Source: an uncultured Sphaerochaeta sp. (GTDB lineage Bacteria; Spirochaetota; Spirochaetia; Sphaerochaetales; Sphaerochaetaceae). Taken from it: a DNA stretch of 64,000 nucleotides. Location: contig NZ_OY763408.1 in the NCBI RefSeq assembly GCF_963667405.1, positions 1,945,757 to 2,009,756 on the forward strand. Reading direction: 5' to 3'. This document shows, piece after piece, positions 45,673 to 53,634 of this stretch; the stretch's first letter is position 1; the number at the start of each line of letters is the position of its first letter. The notes beneath the pieces were generated by a model that saw only the letters and a program-made list of their open reading frames with translations, was not told the DNA's origin and made no database searches. Made by a program: the position numbers and the translations under genes.

Positions 45673-47711
45673 AACGCTACGTTGAACCAGAATCCCCAAA
45701 CAAAGGTATTCACCTTCTGATCCCACCCTCCGTAGACAGTAAGCGGCAGGGTGCGGATACCCAGAAGGGAGATGTCGGTGGAAAGCTCCAATCCCAAGGA
45801 CAAGGCTGGTTCGAAACTCTTCTCATTCCACAACAGGTCGGTATAGATGGCCACCGAGCTGTTCTTGAAGAGCAGCAACTCTGCCATGGTGGGACTGAAG
45901 CTCACCGGCTTGTAGCCAAAGCTCATCTGCAGGCCCACCAGATGGTTTGCAGGATTCAAAGCAACCGAAAGATCGTGCCCCTGGGCCTTGATGGTGCTGC
46001 TGGTGGTCCTGAACCCATCGGCAAAGAAGAACGGGACATCCCCCTTGCCGTCCAATGCAAAGCGGTTGAACGTCTTGAGTGTACTGAACAAGCCCGTTCT
46101 CCCATCGGCAAGCTCAGTTTCCAGCCTCGTTCCCAAGAAGGATCGGGAAACGGAGTAATCGCCGAGCACCTGATAACTCACCGAGAAACTTGATGTAGGA
46201 AAGTGCCAAGTGTTCGTGCCCTCGGGCGTGAGCCGAGCTTGCAGGCGTGCGTGATAGAGATACAGATTCCCATCATAGAAGTTCAGATGGGTACTGTCCT
46301 TGAAGTCACTGAGATGTTCAACGGAATTTGTCAGACTGAGCCTGAGCAGGTCCTCAAAGAAGTACATCCTTCCTTCGAGAACAGCCCCAAGCGAAAGCAT
46401 GGGTGCGTTGGCGGCAATATCGTGTACATAGGAGACAGAACCGCGTGCCCTGAGATACTTCAGAAACACATAGTCAACCTGTGCACGAACCGCCGGCTCT
46501 GCAGAGAATTGGTCGTTGCTTACAAAGTTGAAGGAATACCCGGTATTCACCCCTACCGAAAGGTTGCCGGTCCTATAGAGATACTTCAAGCCCAGCGTGG
46601 TGTCATCCTTGAGCAAGCTGACGTCGTCGGTCCCAAAATCGGAGTCAAACCCGATGCCAAGCAGATGCGAATCCCTGGTAAGCGGAACCTGTTCGAACAG
46701 GCGGTACGCATCAGAGCTGGCCTCCAACTGTTGTCCGAGCTTTGCTCTCAGCTCGTCAAGGACATAGGAGTCCTTCAATTTGGGAAGCTCGGCCAAGGCC
46801 TCCGACTGCAATGCAGCCGATTCATACCCCTTCTGTGCAAGATACTCCACCTTGGAGAACTCCATGAAGGAGACATCCTCCACCATGTTGCGGATCCAGA
46901 TGGCCTCGGGGAGAGACCGCTTGAGTTCCTCCACCCCTTGGCGTCGCTTTCCGATATCAACCGAGACATTGAGGATGGTGAGCGGATTGCGAAGATTGAG
47001 GGTATCGACATCATAGAAGGTAGTGGAAATGATGAGCGAGTCGGCATAGGAGGAAGCAAGGTCGACGGGAACGAGATTTGTCACGCCTCCGTCAAGCAGC
47101 AGATGACCCCGAAACTCAACCGGCTGAAAGTAGACAGGAAGAGCATAGCTGGCACGGAGTACGGTAGAAAAATCACCCTCACTGATCAGGATCTGGCGTT
47201 TGGTGACCATATCTTCCGCTATGACGATGATGGGAATGGGAAGATTCTCAAGCTGGATATCCTCACCGAGCAAAGAGCTCACCTTTGCAATGAAGCGTGA
47301 AGAGTCAAGCATTCCTCCGCGCAGGGGAAGGGTCAGATCAAACAGACTCTGGATGGAAACCGAGGTGATGCTCTCCAAGATCTGGTCAGGGGAGAGACCT
47401 GCGGCATACAAGAGGCCTACGATGCTTCCCATGGAGTTGCTGATGATGAAATCAGGAACAATGCCCTGCTCCTCCAGATATTTGAGGACTCCGATATGGG
47501 CAAAAGCGCGCGCTGATCCCCCACTGAGAACCAGGCCAACTGCCGAACGTTCTCCCTGCGTACGCTCAAAAATCCTCTCCCTGAAGCGAGCATCACCATA
47601 GGCAATCGGTACATCGGCGAGGAGGATGTCATCGGCATCCTGTGCAGAAAGGGCAGAGAAGGTCATGCAGAGCAGCAGGACCATGACCAGCAATCTCTTG
47701 GCAGTGTTCAC
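45669..47711 (-). CDS. Patatin-like phospholipase with C-terminal outer-membrane barrel (type Vd-like)
   Basis: A protein of about 680 residues. A signal peptide ends near ALSAQDAD. The patatin domain (about residues 60-290) has the oxyanion loop GLVLSGGSARAFAHIGVL, the nucleophile in SNSMGS and the Asp of LLDGGVTN. A POTRA-like stretch (about 350-400) and a 16-strand-type barrel follow, ending in FWFNVAF. This is the layout of PlpD/FplA, where the lipase is displayed at or released from the outer surface. A GTG at 47711 with GGAGGG four bases upstream is chosen over the ATG at 47723. Confidence 0.9.
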   Translation of the reverse strand: MNTAKRLLVMVLLLCMTFSALSAQDADDILLADVPIAYGDARFRERIFERTQGERSAVGLVLSGGSARAFAHIGVLKYLEEQGIVPDFIISNSMGSIVGLLYAAGLSPDQILESITSVSIQSLFDLTLPLRGGMLDSSRFIAKVSSLLGEDIQLENLPIPIIVIAEDMVTKRQILISEGDFSTVLRASYALPVYFQPVEFRGHLLLDGGVTNLVPVDLASSYADSLIISTTFYDVDTLNLRNPLTILNVSVDIGKRRQGVEELKRSLPEAIWIRNMVEDVSFMEFSKVEYLAQKGYESAALQSEALAELPKLKDSYVLDELRAKLGQQLEASSDAYRLFEQVPLTRDSHLLGIGFDSDFGTDDVSLLKDDTTLGLKYLYRTGNLSVGVNTGYSFNFVSNDQFSAEPAVRAQVDYVFLKYLRARGSVSYVHDIAANAPMLSLGAVLEGRMYFFEDLLRLSLTNSVEHLSDFKDSTHLNFYDGNLYLYHARLQARLTPEGTNTWHFPTSSFSVSYQVLGDYSVSRSFLGTRLETELADGRTGLFSTLKTFNRFALDGKGDVPFFFADGFRTTSSTIKAQGHDLSVALNPANHLVGLQMSFGYKPVSFSPTMAELLLFKNSSVAIYTDLLWNEKSFEPALSLGLELSTDISLLGIRTLPLTVYGGWDQKVNTFVWGFWFNVAF

Positions 47712-47829
47712 GATTCCCTCCATTTGGTTCCACTCTAAAGCAAATAGGGCGAAAAAACAATCGAGACCTACTTTTTCACAAACGCTGTTGCTTTTTCCTT
47801 TTGGATTTGGTAGCATGATTCAGTCTTTA

Positions 47830-47913
47830 GCCGGCGTGGTGAAATTGGTAGACACGATAGACTCAAAATCTATTGAGCGCAAGCTTGTATCGGTTCAAGT
47901 CCGATCGCCGGTA
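47830..47913 (+). tRNA. tRNA-Leu, anticodon CAA
   Basis: A class II tRNA of 84 bases. The acceptor arms GCCGGCG and CGCCGGT pair with the G1-U72 pair common in leucine tRNAs. The anticodon stem ATAGA/TCTAT holds the loop CTCAAAA (anticodon CAA), a variable arm follows, and the T-loop is GTTCAAGTC. The discriminator is A and CCA is not encoded. Confidence 0.95.
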
Positions 47914-47921
47914 AATACTTC

Positions 47922-47944
47922 CAAACAATTTGTTTGCAAACAAA
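47922..47944. repeat. Alternating inverted repeats CAAACAA / TTTGTTTG / CAAACAAA
   Basis: Two overlapping palindromes share the central TTTGTTTG: CAAACAA-T-TTGTTTG (47922-47936) and TTTGTTTGCAAACAAA (47929-47944). They lie between tRNA-Leu and the sdpRI promoter. They could be a regulator site or a tRNA 3'-processing or termination signal; no long T-tract follows. Confidence 0.5.
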
Positions 47945-48010
47945 AGATTACCCATGTACACCAATGAACAGATGTTCAAGCGTGTACATTTTTTTGTCTT
48001 TTTCTCCCCC

Positions 48011-48061
48011 TTGACTCTCCACCGCCCCTTTGCTACCATCTATTTAGAATTTTTTCGAAAT
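48011..48061 (+). promoter_or_regulatory. Promoter and possible operator of the sdpR-sdpI pair
   Basis: TTGACT (48011-48016) and TACCAT (48034-48039) are 17 bases apart. Directly downstream, ATTTAGAATT/TTTTCGAAAT (48042-48061) is an imperfect inverted repeat across the expected transcription start, a position where an autorepressor of the ArsR family would block transcription. Confidence 0.55.
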
Positions 48062-48071
48062 AGGAGCACCC

Positions 48072-48365
48072 ATGGGATTCTCAGAGACCATGAAAGCCAT
48101 CTCAGATCCGCAGCGGCGGCAGATGCTGACCTTGCTCAAGCAAGAACGGCTGAGTGCCGGTGAAATCGTGCAGCACTTCCCTTCTCTCTCCGCTGCAACG
48201 GTCTCCTATCATCTGAGTTTGCTCAAGAAAGCCTCCCTGATCACAGAGAGCAAATACAAGAACTTCATCTACTATGAACTGAACGCATCGGTGTTTGAGG
48301 AGATCATGCTCTGGTGCGCACAATTTACCGGAGGGATCGATGAAAAGCAAAACGAAGCTGATTGA
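48072..48365 (+). CDS. ArsR-family repressor, SdpR-like
   Basis: A 97-residue winged-helix protein. ISDPQRRQMLTLLKQERLSAGE and the recognition helix SLSAATVSYHLSLLKKASLI are typical ArsR/SdpR sequence. It lacks the metal-binding cysteine motif of ArsR/SmtB sensors, which favours the SdpR class, in which the repressor is held at the membrane by its immunity partner. AGGAG lies about five bases before the ATG. It overlaps the SdpI-like gene by 26 bases. Confidence 0.88.
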   Translation: MGFSETMKAISDPQRRQMLTLLKQERLSAGEIVQHFPSLSAATVSYHLSLLKKASLITESKYKNFIYYELNASVFEEIMLWCAQFTGGIDEKQNEAD

Positions 48366-48996
48366 CCGAACCTTGGTGCTGACCACTCTGGTCTGCATCC
48401 TGCCCATTCTCTTCTCGCTCTCTGTCTATGACCGTTTGCCCCAGCAGGTTCCGATCCACTTCGATGCCAGCGGCAATCCGGACAACTATGCCCACAAAGC
48501 CTTTGCCGCGTTCGGCATTCCTCTCCTGCTCGCCTTCTTCAACTTCATCCTCCAACTGGGACTGAAGTTTGACCCCAAACGCGACACCTCATCGCGCATC
48601 TATCACATCTCACGTTGGATCATCGCCTCGGTCTCCCTGCTGGTCATGCCGATTACCCTGCTCATTGCATTGGGAAACGACATCCCCGTGGAGAAGGTGG
48701 TTCCTCTCTTTGTCAGTCTGCTCTTCCTGATTTTGGGCAACTATCTGCCCAAGTGCAAGCAGAACTATACCATCGGCATCAAACTGCCGTGGACCTTGGC
48801 GAGCGAGTACAACTGGAACAAGACCCACAGATTTGCCGGTTGGGTCTGGACAGCGGTGAGCATCATATTGCTGGCAGGACTGCTGCTGAACCTCAATTCG
48901 GCACTGCTGTTCATGATTGCCATTCCGGTTCTCACCTTCCTTCCCATCATCTACTCGTTTGTCCTCTCGTTCAGGGAGCCTGACGAAACGCCTTGA
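48340..48996 (+). CDS. SdpI-like membrane protein (DUF1648/SdpI family)
   Basis: A protein of about 218 residues with six predicted helices. The DUF1648 segment RLPQQVPIHFDASGNPDNYA lies near residue 32. The SdpI part carries GNYLPKCKQNYTIGIKLPW and ASEYNWNKTHRFAGW, near-exact family signatures. In Bacillus, SdpI gives immunity to the SdpC toxin and senses it for SdpR. GGAGGG lies three to four bases before the ATG. No sdpABC toxin genes are present in this window. Confidence 0.9.
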   Translation: MKSKTKLIDRTLVLTTLVCILPILFSLSVYDRLPQQVPIHFDASGNPDNYAHKAFAAFGIPLLLAFFNFILQLGLKFDPKRDTSSRIYHISRWIIASVSLLVMPITLLIALGNDIPVEKVVPLFVSLLFLILGNYLPKCKQNYTIGIKLPWTLASEYNWNKTHRFAGWVWTAVSIILLAGLLLNLNSALLFMIAIPVLTFLPIIYSFVLSFREPDETP

Positions 48997-50353
48997 TGTT
49001 CTCCTTGTGCTCCTCATAGGTCTTGGCGAAGTGAATCTGCTTGTCCAACCCATGCAGGTAGTAGAAGTAGTCGCTTTGCTGGGGAAAGAATGCTGCGTAC
49101 ACCGCTTCCTTTGAGGGGCTGCAGATGCCGGTTGGGGGAATCCCCACCTTGCGACGCGTATTGTAGGGTGTTTTGGCTTCCAAAGCCGAAGACGGAATGG
49201 GATTGACCCAATCCCCAAGCTCATAGCGGGTCGTCGCATCAATGCCCAAAGGCTCTCCCTTTGCCAGGCGGTTGTGGATGACCGAGGAGATGAGCCTCAT
49301 CTCAGCCACCTCCTGGGTTTCTGCCTGAATCATGGAAGCGATGATGAGAAGCTCCTCAATCGAGTACTCCTCCACCAGTGGGGAGGAGAGATGCAGGCGT
49401 ACCTCTTCCAACATTGCTTCATACATGGAGAGGGCGAGCAACTCCGCCGACCGAGAGCGAGAAACCGTATAGCTTCCACTGAGCAACCAGCCTTCGCAAA
49501 ATCCGATTTGGTAAGCGCTTGCCAGATTTTCGGTTGCCTGCAAGAAACTTCCGGCAGGAGTGGAGAGACGACTGGACAGGTACTGGTCTATGCTCTTGAG
49601 CGTAAAGGCCGGGCTGATCGTAAGGACCACGTCTTCGGAGGTGGAGGTGAGCAAGGCACCGATCTCCTTGAAGGGCAGTCCTTTCTCCATGAGGTAGGCG
49701 CCGGTTTTCAGGCGGGTGGCAAGGTCTGCCTCTATGAAATAGTCAAGCAGGGCCTGGCCATCTTCCACCACACCTGCATGTTCCAGCAGTTGGCTGACCG
49801 AACGGGCACTCATTCCCCGTTCTATGGTCAAGGCCACGGCTTGGCTCTGTTGTGCTTCCGAAAGGACCACCCCAGGTCTCTTTGCTTGTCCGAGGAACAC
49901 CCAGATCAGGATGGCAATGCAGAAAAGCAGTACCGCACCCAGCAGGGGGACGAGCATGAGTTTGGCAAGCGGAGTGCGATACCCTTTCCGCTTCCCGATC
50001 GGGGGTGGTACCACCTTCGTCCGCTTCGGCACGTCAGGATTGCTCTTGGACTGGTGGGTCTGCACCAGGTGGGGATTCGGGATTTCACTTCCTCGTGGTT
50101 GCGGCGTCTTGCGAACCGGAGGTTTGGTTCCCTTCGAAGCTGGTTTTTTTGCCTCTTGGGTAGCAGCTGGCTTGGGACCGGGAATCTTGACGGTCATGCT
50201 TCGCGTCGTGACGGTCGGCTTCACCCGCGAAGGGGACTTCTTCTCCTTCGGTGCAGCCTCCCCCCCAAGCACCACTTTGACAGAGGAGGATGAGCTCTTC
50301 TTGCCCTCCAAATCGAGGGTCAACTGCTTGGGTCGATCAGGTTTCTCAGCCAT
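48971..50353 (-). CDS. mltG: Endolytic transglycosylase MltG-like protein
   Basis: A 460-residue protein. A long basic Pro/Lys-rich cytoplasmic region (about 125 residues) precedes one membrane helix (about 133-155) and a periplasmic YceG/MltG domain. That domain carries IASMIQAETQ, SSVIHNRLAKGEPLGIDATT, TPYNTRRKVGIPPTGICSPS and AFFPQQSDYFYYLH. Canonical MltG has IVEKET where this has MIQAET, so one of two glutamates is replaced. MltG cuts nascent peptidoglycan strands. It overlaps the sdpI stop region by 26 bases and the coiled-coil gene by eight. Confidence 0.88.
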   Translation of the reverse strand: MAEKPDRPKQLTLDLEGKKSSSSSVKVVLGGEAAPKEKKSPSRVKPTVTTRSMTVKIPGPKPAATQEAKKPASKGTKPPVRKTPQPRGSEIPNPHLVQTHQSKSNPDVPKRTKVVPPPIGKRKGYRTPLAKLMLVPLLGAVLLFCIAILIWVFLGQAKRPGVVLSEAQQSQAVALTIERGMSARSVSQLLEHAGVVEDGQALLDYFIEADLATRLKTGAYLMEKGLPFKEIGALLTSTSEDVVLTISPAFTLKSIDQYLSSRLSTPAGSFLQATENLASAYQIGFCEGWLLSGSYTVSRSRSAELLALSMYEAMLEEVRLHLSSPLVEEYSIEELLIIASMIQAETQEVAEMRLISSVIHNRLAKGEPLGIDATTRYELGDWVNPIPSSALEAKTPYNTRRKVGIPPTGICSPSKEAVYAAFFPQQSDYFYYLHGLDKQIHFAKTYEEHKENIKAFRQAP

Positions 50354-51440
50354 CTGCTCTTACATCCTGTTCAGGAAGCAGGGTACGAATCTGACCTCTC
50401 TTCGACTCTATGGAGGATGTTACCTGTGAGATCTGCCGGTTCAGCGTCTCAATCTGGGATTGGAGCAACGTAATCTTCTGTTTCTCCAGCTCTATCTGGG
50501 CCTCCAACTCCTGCACCTTGATCATATTCTGCAAATCAAGGATTTCTCGTTGCAACGTACGTACCCGACTCTGGTGAAGGGTGATCTGGTCCATCAGGAG
50601 GATGGCCTTGTGCCCGATGGTTTGGGCACTGATGGTCTCAGGAAGCGTCTCATACAGCTCCTTGCCATAGGTCATGGCCGCCTTGTCGCACGCCTTCTGT
50701 GCTGCCTTCATCGCTTGCAGATGCTGCTCCAGCCTGGCCTTCGGGCTGGAAAGCTCCTCGGACTGCAACTTGGCCATGGCACTCTGATGCAACTCAAGCT
50801 CTGCTTCCAGCTCCTCCTTGCGAAGCTTCAACGAGGAGAGCTCCTCCGTAAGATGAGCCGAACGGGAGAGCGGGAGATCAGCTTCCAAGCCCAATTCAAC
50901 CAGCCGTGAACCGGCATTGGCCAAAATGGGGAGCAAACTCCTGCGGCTGTGCTCGATCTGCAACCGATTCAGCCTCCCAAGGATGAGGTTGCTTCCTTTC
51001 TCAGCCCGCTCCTCAAGGATGCGGGTTCTTTTGTGGTGATCCTCATAAAAAGGACTGAGCACCTGCACAAGATGATCGGCAAGTATCTGGGAACCGTAGG
51101 CCTCGTAGGCAATGGCTCCTACCTGTGCACACAGCTGCCTGTACGGTTTGTGCAGCGACCGTATATCAGATTCAATCTCCTTGATGGCCCTGCTGCGGTC
51201 CTCTATCTGCTGGATGTATAGGGAGATCTGGTCGTGTTCATGCTTTGCTCCCTCATAGAGCGCCATCTTTTCACAATAGGAGTCGTAGGAGTCAGTGGCA
51301 AACCCAATGCTGGAAATCTGTTCAATCAAGGCTACACTGCGACCAAGATCGGCATAGAGACTGAACAGATCACCTTGATGCTGCTCAATCTCTTTCTGTT
51401 TCTGTTGGATGTCTGCGTGCAGGGTTCCCATGAAGACCAT
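50346..51440 (-). CDS. Coiled-coil protein of unknown function
   Basis: A protein of about 364 residues, almost entirely helical with long heptad-like stretches (for example HLTEELSSLKLRKEELEAEL near residue 215 and the last 70 residues). It has no signal peptide or membrane helix, so a cytosolic rod-like protein is expected. I do not recognise the family. Starts at 51440 and 51431 are both possible; neither has a strong ribosome site. It overlaps mltG by eight bases, suggesting a coupled role, perhaps at the cell envelope. Confidence 0.7.
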   Translation of the reverse strand: MVFMGTLHADIQQKQKEIEQHQGDLFSLYADLGRSVALIEQISSIGFATDSYDSYCEKMALYEGAKHEHDQISLYIQQIEDRSRAIKEIESDIRSLHKPYRQLCAQVGAIAYEAYGSQILADHLVQVLSPFYEDHHKRTRILEERAEKGSNLILGRLNRLQIEHSRRSLLPILANAGSRLVELGLEADLPLSRSAHLTEELSSLKLRKEELEAELELHQSAMAKLQSEELSSPKARLEQHLQAMKAAQKACDKAAMTYGKELYETLPETISAQTIGHKAILLMDQITLHQSRVRTLQREILDLQNMIKVQELEAQIELEKQKITLLQSQIETLNRQISQVTSSIESKRGQIRTLLPEQDVRADG

Positions 51441-51847
51441 AGTAGCATAGGGAGGGACTGAGAGGCAAAGAGAACGTAGAGCATTGACCCACCTTTCCTT
51501 TTCGTTCCTTGACAAGAGAGGAAGAGGTTGGGTATTCTGACTACAAACTGCCCTGGGATGGGAACGTTCAGCTCATATAGTATATTCCTCCCTTGGACAG
51601 GGACGGAGGAGATCCAGTACATGTGCCAGCATGTGCATCCTCCCAAACAGGTGTGACCGTTTTGCGGTATCCACGTGCCCTGCCTTTTTGCGTGTTTCTT
51701 GCAGAAAGTCAGGGAAATGGAGAAGTCTTTGCATGGTGTTGCCGCGGCCGGCAACAATGTCAGGGACCCCCTCCTTTTTCCTAGGAAACAAACAGCAGCT
51801 TCAGCTGGCACAGAGAAGATGCAAAACACCATCAAGGAGACATGCTC
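51441..51847 (+). promoter_or_regulatory. Long leader region of the DbpA-domain gene, with candidate promoter
   Basis: TTGACA (51509-51514) and TATTCT (51533-51538), 18 bases apart, form a plus-strand promoter candidate that would give an untranslated leader of about 300 bases. A hairpin GTTGCCG-CGGC-CGGCAAC (51738-51755) lies in that leader. No gene is seen within it. Such long leaders are common on cold-shock and RNA-binding protein genes, but the function here is inference. Confidence 0.4.
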
Positions 51848-52414
51848 ATGGACAATGACAACAAGAGCACCCCGAACGAAGACGACCTGTTGGCAGGTAC
51901 CATCCAGCTCTTGGCTGGAAAAACGAAAGCCGACCCCAATCCGGATGAACTGGAGAGACTCAAGAAGCTGATCAAAAAGCAGGTGCCGTTCACTCTTCGC
52001 GGCTATTTTATGGCCTACCTCCTGCGCGAGGTCCTGCAGGCCAACACGTCCAGACGCTCGGCGGCCCCAAGACAACAGAGGGAGAAGCGCGAGACCCCCA
52101 AACGTGAAGTGGCAAAAGAGACTTCGGCCGAGAAGGTTCCGCCCAAGGTACGTGAGGAGAAGCCCCTTCCCGAAGGAGCCCGCACCCTGTACCTCAACAT
52201 CGGAAAGATGAAACGCCTCTATGCCAAGGAGCTGAGCCAGCTGTTGCAGACCGAACTGGAGATCACCCGTGAGGACATCTACAGCATTCGCATCCACGAC
52301 AAGTACTCATTCATCAGCATGAGCGAGGAGAATTGCGAGAAAGCCATCGCCAAGCTCAATGGAGTGGACATCAAAGGCAGAACCGCCTCGATCAGCTACT
52401 CCAACAAGGAGTAA
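51848..52414 (+). CDS. Stand-alone DbpA-type RNA-binding protein
   Basis: A protein of about 188 residues. The N-terminal 70 residues are helical (ELERLKKLIKKQVPFTLRGY); a basic, Pro-rich linker follows; residues about 110-185 form a DbpA-like RNA-binding domain (RTLYLNIGKMKRLYAKEL, DIYSIRIHDKYSFISM, VDIKGRTASISY). It is like the domain at the end of the DEAD-box helicase in this window, but no helicase is attached. AAGGAG lies eight bases before the ATG at 51848. It is followed three bases later by the MBL-fold gene. Confidence 0.83.
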   Translation: MDNDNKSTPNEDDLLAGTIQLLAGKTKADPNPDELERLKKLIKKQVPFTLRGYFMAYLLREVLQANTSRRSAAPRQQREKRETPKREVAKETSAEKVPPKVREEKPLPEGARTLYLNIGKMKRLYAKELSQLLQTELEITREDIYSIRIHDKYSFISMSEENCEKAIAKLNGVDIKGRTASISYSNKE

Positions 52415-52417
52415 GGA

Positions 52418-53068
52418 ATGTTTGTCGAACGACTTGTGGTGGGACCTTACCAGACGAACTGCTATCTCTTGGGCAATGAGGAGACTTCATCCGCCTGGAT
52501 CATCGATCCGGGCAACGATGCACAGATCATCATCCGCCATCTCGCTGAGCGAAATGTCACACCCATCGCCATCCTGTTGACCCACTCTCACTGGGACCAC
52601 ATCACCGCCATCGGAGACCTGAAGCAGGTCTGGGCCGATCTTGAGGTATTGGTTTCCGAAGAGGACTCCATCTTTCTCGGCAAGGCAGGATACGAACGCA
52701 TCAAGCAAGTCTGTTTCGACACAAGCTTTCTCCAACGGTATGACAAGAGTCTGAGCCTCTTGTGCGACCCCACCGGCTTCCTTTCCGATGGCCAGTACCT
52801 GCAGGACAGTCACCTACTGGTCCTGCATACTCCGGGCCATACTGCCGGTGGCCTCTGTTTCTATCATGAGGAAGGTCAGTTCGTGTTCACCGGCGATACC
52901 CTTTTTGCCGGGAGCATCGGCCGCACTGACTTGGTCGGGGGTTCCTATGAACAGATCCAGGAGAGTTGCAGAAAACTTCTGCAACTGCCTGATGAGGTGC
53001 AAGTACTGCCCGGACATGGTCCGACCAGTACCATTGCCAACGAACGGAGCAACCCTTTCCTCGTCTGA
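52418..53068 (+). CDS. MBL-fold metallohydrolase (glyoxalase II-like)
   Basis: A 216-residue hydrolase with the metal motif THSHWDHITAIGD near residue 55, HTPGHTAGGLCFY near 137, TGDTLFAGSIGRTDL near 158 and LPGHGPTSTIANE near 200. These match the YcbL/GloB-like branch that uses two zinc or iron ions to hydrolyse thioesters. Length is short for GloB with its substrate-binding C-terminal domain, so the natural substrate is open. It is cotranscribed with the DbpA-domain gene. Confidence 0.92.
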   Translation: MFVERLVVGPYQTNCYLLGNEETSSAWIIDPGNDAQIIIRHLAERNVTPIAILLTHSHWDHITAIGDLKQVWADLEVLVSEEDSIFLGKAGYERIKQVCFDTSFLQRYDKSLSLLCDPTGFLSDGQYLQDSHLLVLHTPGHTAGGLCFYHEEGQFVFTGDTLFAGSIGRTDLVGGSYEQIQESCRKLLQLPDEVQVLPGHGPTSTIANERSNPFLV

Positions 53069-53083
53069 CAGAGACGCTTTCAC

Positions 53084-53134
53084 AAAAAAAACAGATGCCC
53101 CTGCAACAGCAGAAACGGGCATCTGTTCTTTTTT
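53084..53134. terminator. Bidirectional rho-independent terminator
   Basis: AACAGATGCCC (53090-53100) and GGGCATCTGTT (53117-53127) pair perfectly across a 16-base loop. A CTTTTTTG tail follows on the plus strand and an eight-A run precedes it, giving a T-tract for the minus strand. It serves both the MBL-fold gene and the convergent DksA-type gene. Confidence 0.92.
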
Positions 53135-53153
53135 GCTTACCTGATGGCCAAGC

Positions 53154-53516
53154 TTATCTTCTTCCGGGAACTTCCTCTGCATTCTTGCAATCAACACAGA
53201 GCACTGCATACGGGATTGCACGCAGCCGCTCCTCGGGAATTTTCTTGGAACACTTCAGACAGTGGCCATACTTTCCATTATGGATCCTGGCAAGTGCATT
53301 CTCGATGGAACGCAGGCGGTTCGCCTCATGCTTGTTGATCGCCTCCATCTTCTTGAACGCAATATCATCGGCAGCCACATCGATGCTGTCCTTGATCCCC
53401 ATGGCATTGACCATCTCACGAAAGTCGCTGTTATCCTCACTGAGTTTCTCAAGCAACTCTTGTCTCATTGCCACAAGCTGCTCTTCCATTTCCTGTACAA
53501 ACGAGTCGGACACCAT
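53154..53516 (-). CDS. DksA/TraR-type zinc-finger protein
   Basis: A protein of about 120 residues with a helical coiled-coil N-terminal part and a C4 zinc finger, CLKCSKKIPEERLRAIPYA followed by CVDC. This is the layout of short DksA/TraR-family regulators that enter the RNA polymerase secondary channel. The tip acidic residues of DksA are not clearly recognisable, so the effect on transcription is uncertain. GGAGGG immediately upstream fixes the ATG at 53516. It is a single gene. Confidence 0.9.
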   Translation of the reverse strand: MVSDSFVQEMEEQLVAMRQELLEKLSEDNSDFREMVNAMGIKDSIDVAADDIAFKKMEAINKHEANRLRSIENALARIHNGKYGHCLKCSKKIPEERLRAIPYAVLCVDCKNAEEVPGRR

Positions 53517-53634
53517 TTCCCTCCTGCAAGGGCCGGTCAATGACCCTCGGATTTGATTCCATATAAGATGGATATAACCAAGCCATCTGTCAAGCTCTTC
53601 ACCACACTTTTTGCATTCCTACGCCCATATTGTT

